From NCBI GenBank assembly GCA_963971305.1, contig OZ020305.1, positions 6,171,001-6,235,000 on the forward strand: a stretch of DNA of 64,000 nt, read 5' to 3'. The first letter of the stretch is position 1, and every line of letters starts with the position of its first letter. The DNA is from Arcuatula senhousia (taxonomy: Eukaryota; Mollusca; Bivalvia; Mytilida; Mytilidae). The translations under genes and the position numbers were made by a program. The notes beneath the pieces were generated by a model. That model was not told the DNA's origin and did not search any database. It saw only the letters and a program-made list of their open reading frames with translations. Below, in pieces: positions 32,824 to 43,500 of this stretch.

Positions 32824-34045
32824 ACAGTACAAACAGGGACTTATTGTGAAAGATGCCTCTCAGAGACAGTGTCTAACTTTTGATGTCAGACAGGAAATCA
32901 GACATCTGCCTCTCAGAGACAGGGTAATAAAACAGCATGAAGTGGTTGCAAAAACAGCATGAAGTGGTTGCAAAATGATCATGCATAAATCTTTCAATTT
33001 AATTGTAATGATTATTCAATAAAATAATAACTCTTTAACAATTATAAACATGTTAAGGAAAATTTTTTTAAAGAAAATATGATTTTAAAATTATTAGTAA
33101 TTGTTTTTTAAATATTTTTCATTTATAAATTTATTTAACTTTGTTGAATTTGTACACATGAAGATGCATATTATGTGTTTTCTATATGCATTCTTATTGA
33201 AATTAATTTTTCATATTCAATCAATTTTATTTAGATATTATTTTTTTAAAGAATTAATTATTCTTTAAATTTCTATAAAAAATCATTCAGGCAAACATGA
33301 TAATATGACATATTTATGACCATTTTCTTTTCACCTGTGTCTTCAAGTAATAAAATAAAATCCATGACAAGAATTAATATTAAAAACTAAATGAAATAAA
33401 TACTTTTTTTGTTATAATGATAAAAAAAAATTGATAACACACTGATAGTTAATAAAAAAAAATTAAAACAGAAAAATTATTTTAAAATGTTTAAAAAATT
33501 GTGATTGAGAAATTGCAGCCATATCTTTTTGAAATGGTTTATAATTAATTTTTAATCAATATATCTATATCTTGACTGTCTTTAAAATATAAAAATCTGT
33601 ACATGGTTTTGATTATGATAAAAAAAAAAATTAATAATGTTAGACAATAAAAATTCAAAAAATCTTTTATAATATTTTTCATTTGGGTAGTTATTCTACT
33701 CGTTATTGATTTGTTTGAATGTATAAATTAAATGAGTTGTCTATTTATTTTTAGTCAAATCAAAATTTCTTTTATTCAACTAAATTAGACTTTGTATTGA
33801 AAGGAATTAAAAAAAAAAAAAACAGAACCTTTTAAAAAAAAAAGTATTAAGGTACTGTAAATTTTACAGGTAAGTGTGACAAGGTGACAAATTTATTACC
33901 CTTTTCCTGTTCACTTGGAGTATGAAAACAGCGGGATATAAAAATTTTATTGCTTTGGTCAGGCAGGGTATGAGACATGTCAGACGTGGCTGTCTCTCAA
34001 AGACAATCATAGAAATAAGTCCCTGTTTGTACTGTAAATACAAAC
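32824..34045. mobile_element. AT-rich segment between inverted arms
   Basis: The arm at about 32824-32890 (ACAGTACAAACAGGGACTTA, CTCAGAGACAG, GTCAGACA) is inverted at about 33975-34040 with small differences. The left arm also contains two copies of GCCTCTCAGAGACAG (about 32854 and 32911) and a tandem pair of AACAGCATGAAGTGGTTGCA at 32930-32969. The 33000-33900 interior is almost pure A/T. It is possibly a decayed DNA transposon. Confidence 0.5.
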
Positions 34046-35019
34046 ATAAGCTTTGATAAAGATTCCTGGCTTAGGACAGGCACATTAAAATGTGGCGGGG
34101 TTAAACTACTTGTTATTAAAAAAATATTCTGAATAAATGCACAGACTCAGTTATAACTGAAGTGATAAAACGCTTATACAAAACAAAAAGATAAGTTTTA
34201 TTCCGCTTTCGGTTATATTCTTAATTCTACGCACACCCGTAATAATTCCTTTTCTTTTAAACAAAACTGATATTTTTGTCTTGTGGATTTTTATAGCAAA
34301 GATTCCGACCGTTACATACTAGCCCTGGCATACTAGGTATTAATCTAACATGTAAGAAACGTTTGACTAAAAAAAATAATGAAATTATTATTGACGAACA
34401 TAGATAGATATAAACATTTTTCATGGACAAAAGAACACTTTAGAAAATTATTTCGTTAGAAATTGATAAATTTATCTGTTTGGTCATTGTTAAAATATTT
34501 TTTTGGCATTTTTTAAATCAAATCTAATATTCCATGTATTCTACCTGTTTTCCAAGTTTTCTACTCCTAGCGTTTCTGATGAAGGTTAATCCAGAAAAGC
34601 GCTTCACACGCAGTTAAATTTTGCTTTTGTACATTTATTAAAATCATTTCAAATTTTTGGTTGGCAAATCTAAAGACTGGACCACTTTAAGATGCAAGTC
34701 TGCCTTTTTCTTTATGTCAGGAAAACGGAATAACACTTTACGCTGAGTAGAACAACCAACTATCATCATGTTTTAAATGACGATAGAGATGACCATTGCG
34801 TGTCGTTATCGTATTGGTACTTTGTGGTTATTGGATATTAGGTGATGGTCACGTGACAATAGGGCCTTCTAGCCGTACAAAATGGCCGCATCCATCATTC
34901 TAATTTATCGATACAAAACGCTCTCATACTCGCTTATTAGTGAAGATTGAAGAGTTTTACATGTATATTTATGTTTAGTAAAATGTGATGAAAAACATAT
35001 GTAAAAATTATTTTTTTGC
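34046..35019. other. No gene seen
   Basis: AT-rich intergenic sequence. A short GC-richer stretch at about 34840-34890 (CACGTGAC and neighbours) belongs to the small element ending at 35034. Confidence 0.45.
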
Positions 35020-35157
35020 GAATTTTCCCTTTAATATAAATATATCGGACAAATAGTTGAAAATAGATTTTGTTCAATCTTGGTAGTACCATTTATTAAA
35101 TCACAGATGATCCTCGGTACAATCTATTGAATTGATCAATCTATAATTTACGATTGT

Positions 35158-35444
35158 CACGTGATGATTGTAATCCACAAAACACAGACCAATGGCATGG
35201 ATGGACAATTTGTCTACTTTCCGAAATTCGTGTAATCCACAATACACAGTCTACTGTGTCAAATGTCAAATTTCCGGATGGTTTTTCCAAAACTACGAAA
35301 AAGTCTCTACAACACGGGAAAGCTATAAAAATACGAGAATTGTTATGAAAATCCATATTTTTAAGATTTATTTGCGGAAAGTAAGGATTTTCCGGAAAAG
35401 CATGACTTTTTTGCGGATTTTTAGGATTTAGGTCTACTAGTGAT
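35158..35444 (-). repeat. Dispersed repeat Y, copy 2 (inverted)
   Basis: Reverse complement of 17037-17321 with few differences. The 109-codon minus frame across it is not supported as a gene, because the other copy carries stops in that frame. Confidence 0.8.
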
Positions 35445-35472
35445 ATCTGTACATGCATGGAATAACCCATTA

Positions 35473-35723
35473 TTACGCTCCCGAAGGGGGGGATAATGGT
35501 AGGAATGTCAATATTTTAGTTGTACTATGACTATGAGCTGAATTTTCCTTCAACGTCCGGTATAGCACATGCTAGTTTTCCCGAACTTTCGGCATCTTTT
35601 TAACATTTTTATCTTTGAAAATTTTAGACGTCATTAAGCGCTCACGTAACCCACCAGAAAAGCTAGTTTTTTTTTATTTTCAAAACCAAAAAAATCAAAT
35701 TTATTGAAACCTCAGGAGCGTAA
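35473..35723 (+). repeat. Dispersed repeat X, copy 3
   Basis: Bounded by inverted ends, TTACGCTCC (35473-35481) and GGAGCGTAA (35715-35723), giving a 251-bp MITE-like unit. The interior matches 16085-16390 in the same orientation. It lies directly after inverted repeat Y. Confidence 0.7.
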
Positions 35724-36489
35724 CAGTATTTACCTGCCTCATATTATCAGTAGACAACATGAATATATAAACAGAAAAGAGGGGGAAAGATGATGCAGAA
35801 ATTTTTAATAACAGTTATTTTTTAGTTTCAATTTCAACATTTTACGCTATTCTCTACCATTCCTGTGAAAAAATATTGTTCAGTCGATGATTTTGCACAA
35901 ACCAGCATTTTATTCATTACCTTCAGTTGCAACAGCAACAGATAAAGTCGATGCTTACAAGCAACAGAGTTGTTGTTTTTTTAAATTTTGAAAGGCGCCC
36001 AAATGAACTTCCGGTAGATATTGCTGTTTTATCTATTACAAACCCGATCTCGAACCCAAATTTCGAGAATTTATAGTTTTTATTTAATTTTTCTTTCGGT
36101 TATTATCGAATTCAAACGGCAAAAAGCACTACAGAGGGAATTTTAATAAATATCAATCTTAATTTAGGATATTCAAAGTTATTCTAATTTTTGGGGGGAA
36201 TCCTCTGGATTTGACCGTAAATAAAATAATTTTATTGGGATATTTTTTGCCTGATAACCATCTATTTTCGTTTTCATATGCCTGCAGAAGTCTTTACCCT
36301 AAAAACGGGAGAATCTCATATCTCTTTAAATGAAATATATCATTATCTTTTTTTTCATAGGCATTTCAGGAAATGGGTCTTCATTTCGAAGTACATTTCC
36401 ACTACATTAAAACCTTAAAGGATACACTGTCTACGTTTGAAAATGTGCAAAAAAAAACCCCCACAATAATTGGCTTTCATACAATATAT
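35724..36489. other. No gene seen
   Basis: AT-rich intergenic sequence. No feature was recognised. Confidence 0.5.
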
Positions 36490-36493
36490 TTAA

Positions 36494-36701
36494 CCACAGG
36501 GGCTTGAATTCTGGTCATTTATATCTGAGAAAATCATATCGATTAATTATTGTCTCAGTTTATATCGACTTAAAAAAAATCTATAATAGATTAGGGGGTC
36601 GATTTTTCTAAGTCGATATAAATGATCAGAATTCATAATAGAGTAGCGGGTCGAATTTTTTTTAAATTCGATATAAATGACAAGAATTCAAGCCCCTGTG
36701 A
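36494..36701. mobile_element. 208-bp MITE with about 30-bp inverted ends flanked by TTAA
   Basis: The left arm CACAGGGGCTTGAATTCT...GTCATTTATATC matches the inverted right arm GATATAAATGAC...AGAATTCAAGCCCCTGTG. TTAA lies just outside both ends (36490-36493 and 36702-36705). The middle holds further copies of the TCGATATAAATGA block in both orientations. TTAA flanks suggest piggyBac-type mobilisation, which is inference. Confidence 0.75.
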
Positions 36702-36705
36702 TTAA

Positions 36706-37176
36706 TATATACAGGTATATGCCTAAAACGATTATTTCTTTCAAAAATTTCAACATTGTCTTAACAACCAAAAAAAAATCTAGAAATATATTTACATATT
36801 AACATATAAACATCGAGAGTATCCATTAATTGAGACCAAGAAATGTCCAAATTTATTTCGGACAAATTATGTCAGTTTAAGTAATTGCTTAAATTTGTGT
36901 TCTGATGAACAGTTATGACCATCAAAGGCCACCATACCTTTCGGCATCCTGAAAAATAGTCCTTAACATAGTCCCTCAATTAATAAGTAATTTACAGACA
37001 TAAAAATAGTCTAATTTTGATCAAATAAACAACAACGCTTAAAATAACCATTTATCAACAAAGCTAAATAAAAATAATTGTTCAAATGTGAAACTCATTA
37101 CCATCAAATTTAAAGTATTTTATGTCCTTTGAAAATGAGACCAATAGCAACCATATCGATAAAAACTGGCTTCAAA
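36706..37176. other. Array-flanking AT-rich sequence, no gene seen
   Basis: Unique-looking sequence up to the degenerate edge of the satellite. No gene or repeat was recognised. Confidence 0.5.
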
Positions 37177-37550
37177 TTCTTTTCTCGAAAAAACAAGTGA
37201 AAAAAATATTTTTGTTGTACTACCTTGCGCAGCATGTCGACTTTTAGAAAATACTCGATTTTAAGAAATACGACTAATAGTTTTATCAGTTGGTCTCGCG
37301 CTATTATTAGCGCTACATGCTCCAAATAGCATATACTATTTAGCGCAACATGTCTACTTTTAGAAAATACTTAGTTTTACTCAATATTACTCATAGTTTT
37401 ACTCTAGCACATGATACCGCTTGAACGGGTGATTTTTTCAGGACGCAAATTTTTTGACGTTTTTCTCGAAAAACAAGTGAAAAAAAAATAAAGCTATCGG
37501 GATATATTCTGCGATGTTAAGCGCTACACGCTTATTTTTTGTTGTACTAC

Positions 37551-40500
37551 CTTGCGCAGCATGTCGACTTTTAGAAAATACTCGATTTTAAGAAATACGA
37601 CTAATAGTTTTATCAGAAAACATCATACCGCCCGAATGGAAGATTTTTTCACAGCGCCAATTTTATGACGTTTTTCCCGAAAAACAAGTAAAAAACATGA
37701 AGATATTGTTTTGGTCTCGCGCTATTATTAGCGCTACATGCTCCAAATAGCATATACTATTTAGCGCAACATGTCTACTTTTAGAAAATACTTAGTTTTA
37801 CTCAATATTACTCATAGTTTTACTCTAGCACATGATACCGCTTGAACGGGTGATTTTTTCAGGACGCAAATTTTTTGACGTTTTTCTCGAAAAACAAGTG
37901 AAAAAAAAATAAAGCTATCGGGATATATTCTGCGATGTTAAGCGCTACACGCTTATTTTTTGTTGTACTACCTTGCGCAGCATGTCGACTTTTAGAAAAT
38001 ACTCGATTTTAAGAAATACGACTAATAGTTTTATCAGAAAACATCATACCGCCCGAATGGAAGATTTTTTCACAGCGCCAATTTTATGACGTTTTTCCCG
38101 AAAAACAAGTAAAAAACATGAAGATATTGTTTTGGTCTCGCGCTATTATTAGCGCTACATGCTCCAAATAGCATATACTATTTAGCGCAACATGTCTACT
38201 TTTAGAAAATACTTAGTTTTACTCAATATTACTCATAGTTTTACTCTAGCACATGATACCGCTTGAACGGGTGATTTTTTCAGGACGCAAATTTTTTGAC
38301 GTTTTTCTCGAAAAACAAGTGAAAAAAAAATAAAGCTATCGGGATATATTCTGCGATGTTAAGCGCTACACGCTTATTTTTTGTTGTACTACCTTGCGCA
38401 GCATGTCGACTTTTAGAAAATACTCGATTTTAAGAAATACGACTAATAGTTTTATCAGAAAACATCATACCGCCCGAATGGAAGATTTTTTCACAGCGCC
38501 AATTTTATGACGTTTTTCCCGAAAAACAAGTAAAAAACATGAAGATATTGTTTTGGTCTCGCGCTATTATTAGCGCTACATGCTCCAAATAGCATATACT
38601 ATTTAGCGCAACATGTCTACTTTTAGAAAATACTTAGTTTTACTCAATATTACTCATAGTTTTACTCTAGCACATGATACCGCTTGAACGGGTGATTTTT
38701 TCAGGACGCAAATTTTTTGACGTTTTTCTCGAAAAACAAGTGAAAAAAAAATAAAGCTATCGGGATATATTCTGCGATGTTAAGCGCTACACGCTTATTT
38801 TTTGTTGTACTACCTTGCGCAGCATGTCGACTTTTAGAAAATACTCGATTTTAAGAAATACGACTAATAGTTTTATCAGAAAACATCATACCGCCCGAAT
38901 GGAAGATTTTTTCACAGCGCCAATTTTATGACGTTTTTCCCGAAAAACAAGTAAAAAACATGAAGATATTGTTTTGGTCTCGCGCTATTATTAGCGCTAC
39001 ATGCTCCAAATAGCATATACTATTTAGCGCAACATGTCTACTTTTAGAAAATACTTAGTTTTACTCAATATTACTCATAGTTTTACTCTAGCACATGATA
39101 CCGCTTGAACGGGTGATTTTTTCAGGACGCAAATTTTTTGACGTTTTTCTCGAAAAACAAGTGAAAAAAAAATAAAGCTATCGGGATATATTCTGCGATG
39201 TTAAGCGCTACACGCTTATTTTTTGTTGTACTACCTTGCGCAGCATGTCGACTTTTAGAAAATACTCGATTTTAAGAAATACGACTAATAGTTTTATCAG
39301 AAAACATCATACCGCCCGAATGGAAGATTTTTTCACAGCGCCAATTTTATGACGTTTTTCCCGAAAAACAAGTAAAAAACATGAAGATATTGTTTTGGTC
39401 TCGCGCTATTATTAGCGCTACATGCTCCAAATAGCATATACTATTTAGCGCAACATGTCTACTTTTAGAAAATACTTAGTTTTACTCAATATTACTCATA
39501 GTTTTACTCTAGCACATGATACCGCTTGAACGGGTGATTTTTTCAGGACGCAAATTTTTTGACGTTTTTCTCGAAAAACAAGTGAAAAAAAAATAAAGCT
39601 ATCGGGATATATTCTGCGATGTTAAGCGCTACACGCTTATTTTTTGTTGTACTACCTTGCGCAGCATGTCGACTTTTAGAAAATACTCGATTTTAAGAAA
39701 TACGACTAATAGTTTTATCAGAAAACATCATACCGCCCGAATGGAAGATTTTTTCACAGCGCCAATTTTATGACGTTTTTCCCGAAAAACAAGTAAAAAA
39801 CATGAAGATATTGTTTTGGTCTCGCGCTATTATTAGCGCTACATGCTCCAAATAGCATATACTATTTAGCGCAACATGTCTACTTTTAGAAAATACTTAG
39901 TTTTACTCAATATTACTCATAGTTTTACTCTAGCACATGATACCGCTTGAACGGGTGATTTTTTCAGGACGCAAATTTTTTGACGTTTTTCTCGAAAAAC
40001 AAGTGAAAAAAAAATAAAGCTATCGGGATATATTCTGCGATGTTAAGCGCTACACGCTTATTTTTTGTTGTACTACCTTGCGCAGCATGTCGACTTTTAG
40101 AAAATACTCGATTTTAAGAAATACGACTAATAGTTTTATCAGAAAACATCATACCGCCCGAATGGAAGATTTTTTCACAGCGCCAATTTTATGACGTTTT
40201 TCCCGAAAAACAAGTAAAAAACATGAAGATATTGTTTTGGTCTCGCGCTATTATTAGCGCTACATGCTCCAAATAGCATATACTATTTAGCGCAACATGT
40301 CTACTTTTAGAAAATACTTAGTTTTACTCAATATTACTCATAGTTTTACTCTAGCACATGATACCGCTTGAACGGGTGATTTTTTCAGGACGCAAATTTT
40401 TTGACGTTTTTCTCGAAAAACAAGTGAAAAAAAAATAAAGCTATCGGGATATATTCTGCGATGTTAAGCGCTACACGCTTATTTTTTGTTGTACTACCTT

Positions 40501-43500
40501 GCGCAGCATGTCGACTTTTAGAAAATACTCGATTTTAAGAAATACGACTAATAGTTTTATCAGAAAACATCATACCGCCCGAATGGAAGATTTTTTCACA
40601 GCGCCAATTTTATGACGTTTTTCCCGAAAAACAAGTAAAAAACATGAAGATATTGTTTTGGTCTCGCGCTATTATTAGCGCTACATGCTCCAAATAGCAT
40701 ATACTATTTAGCGCAACATGTCTACTTTTAGAAAATACTTAGTTTTACTCAATATTACTCATAGTTTTACTCTAGCACATGATACCGCTTGAACGGGTGA
40801 TTTTTTCAGGACGCAAATTTTTTGACGTTTTTCTCGAAAAACAAGTGAAAAAAAAATAAAGCTATCGGGATATATTCTGCGATGTTAAGCGCTACACGCT
40901 TATTTTTTGTTGTACTACCTTGCGCAGCATGTCGACTTTTAGAAAATACTCGATTTTAAGAAATACGACTAATAGTTTTATCAGAAAACATCATACCGCC
41001 CGAATGGAAGATTTTTTCACAGCGCCAATTTTATGACGTTTTTCCCGAAAAACAAGTAAAAAACATGAAGATATTGTTTTGGTCTCGCGCTATTATTAGC
41101 GCTACATGCTCCAAATAGCATATACTATTTAGCGCAACATGTCTACTTTTAGAAAATACTTAGTTTTACTCAATATTACTCATAGTTTTACTCTAGCACA
41201 TGATACCGCTTGAACGGGTGATTTTTTCAGGACGCAAATTTTTTGACGTTTTTCTCGAAAAACAAGTGAAAAAAAAATAAAGCTATCGGGATATATTCTG
41301 CGATGTTAAGCGCTACACGCTTATTTTTTGTTGTACTACCTTGCGCAGCATGTCGACTTTTAGAAAATACTCGATTTTAAGAAATACGACTAATAGTTTT
41401 ATCAGAAAACATCATACCGCCCGAATGGAAGATTTTTTCACAGCGCCAATTTTATGACGTTTTTCCCGAAAAACAAGTAAAAAACATGAAGATATTGTTT
41501 TGGTCTCGCGCTATTATTAGCGCTACATGCTCCAAATAGCATATACTATTTAGCGCAACATGTCTACTTTTAGAAAATACTTAGTTTTACTCAATATTAC
41601 TCATAGTTTTACTCTAGCACATGATACCGCTTGAACGGGTGATTTTTTCAGGACGCAAATTTTTTGACGTTTTTCTCGAAAAACAAGTGAAAAAAAAATA
41701 AAGCTATCGGGATATATTCTGCGATGTTAAGCGCTACACGCTTATTTTTTGTTGTACTACCTTGCGCAGCATGTCGACTTTTAGAAAATACTCGATTTTA
41801 AGAAATACGACTAATAGTTTTATCAGAAAACATCATACCGCCCGAATGGAAGATTTTTTCACAGCGCCAATTTTATGACGTTTTTCCCGAAAAACAAGTA
41901 AAAAACATGAAGATATTGTTTTGGTCTCGCGCTATTATTAGCGCTACATGCTCCAAATAGCATATACTATTTAGCGCAACATGTCTACTTTTAGAAAATA
42001 CTTAGTTTTACTCAATATTACTCATAGTTTTACTCTAGCACATGATACCGCTTGAACGGGTGATTTTTTCAGGACGCAAATTTTTTGACGTTTTTCTCGA
42101 AAAACAAGTGAAAAAAAAATAAAGCTATCGGGATATATTCTGCGATGTTAAGCGCTACACGCTTATTTTTTGTTGTACTACCTTGCGCAGCATGTCGACT
42201 TTTAGAAAATACTCGATTTTAAGAAATACGACTAATAGTTTTATCAGAAAACATCATACCGCCCGAATGGAAGATTTTTTCACAGCGCCAATTTTATGAC
42301 GTTTTTCCCGAAAAACAAGTAAAAAACATGAAGATATTGTTTTGGTCTCGCGCTATTATTAGCGCTACATGCTCCAAATAGCATATACTATTTAGCGCAA
42401 CATGTCTACTTTTAGAAAATACTTAGTTTTACTCAATATTACTCATAGTTTTACTCTAGCACATGATACCGCTTGAACGGGTGATTTTTTCAGGACGCAA
42501 ATTTTTTGACGTTTTTCTCGAAAAACAAGTGAAAAAAAAATAAAGCTATCGGGATATATTCTGCGATGTTAAGCGCTACACGCTTATTTTTTGTTGTACT
42601 ACCTTGCGCAGCATGTCGACTTTTAGAAAATACTCGATTTTAAGAAATACGACTAATAGTTTTATCAGAAAACATCATACCGCCCGAATGGAAGATTTTT
42701 TCACAGCGCCAATTTTATGACGTTTTTCCCGAAAAACAAGTAAAAAACATGAAGATATTGTTTTGGTCTCGCGCTATTATTAGCGCTACATGCTCCAAAT
42801 AGCATATACTATTTAGCGCAACATGTCTACTTTTAGAAAATACTTAGTTTTACTCAATATTACTCATAGTTTTACTCTAGCACATGATACCGCTTGAACG
42901 GGTGATTTTTTCAGGACGCAAATTTTTTGACGTTTTTCTCGAAAAACAAGTGAAAAAAAAATAAAGCTATCGGGATATATTCTGCGATGTTAAGCGCTAC
43001 ACGCTTATTTTTTGTTGTACTACCTTGCGCAGCATGTCGACTTTTAGAAAATACTCGATTTTAAGAAATACGACTAATAGTTTTATCAGAAAACATCATA
43101 CCGCCCGAATGGAAGATTTTTTCACAGCGCCAATTTTATGACGTTTTTCCCGAAAAACAAGTAAAAAACATGAAGATATTGTTTTGGTCTCGCGCTATTA
43201 TTAGCGCTACATGCTCCAAATAGCATATACTATTTAGCGCAACATGTCTACTTTTAGAAAATACTTAGTTTTACTCAATATTACTCATAGTTTTACTCTA
43301 GCACATGATACCGCTTGAACGGGTGATTTTTTCAGGACGCAAATTTTTTGACGTTTTTCTCGAAAAACAAGTGAAAAAAAAATAAAGCTATCGGGATATA
43401 TTCTGCGATGTTAAGCGCTACACGCTTATTTTTTGTTGTACTACCTTGCGCAGCATGTCGACTTTTAGAAAATACTCGATTTTAAGAAATACGACTAATA

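Larger units (their letters stand above)
29636..35034. mobile_element. Pair of inverted ends 5.4 kb apart, one element or two solo MITEs
   Basis: TTAAAGGGAAAATTC at 29636-29650 is inverted as GAATTTTCCCTTTAA at 35020-35034. Similarity further inward is weak. The segment between holds the P2X7-like pseudogene, repeat Z, an element A end and an AT-rich inverted-arm element. It is more likely two related small elements than one composite. Confidence 0.4.

Noticed and set aside
35141..35470. 109-codon ORF on the minus strand
   Set aside because: It overlies repeat Y. The inverted copy at 17.0-17.3 kb has stops in the same frame.
37839..37855. Possible CENP-B-box-like motif in satellite half B (ATACCGCTTGAACGGGT)
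   Set aside because: Only about six of nine essential positions agree, and the 5' TTCG is absent. It is not enough to call a box.
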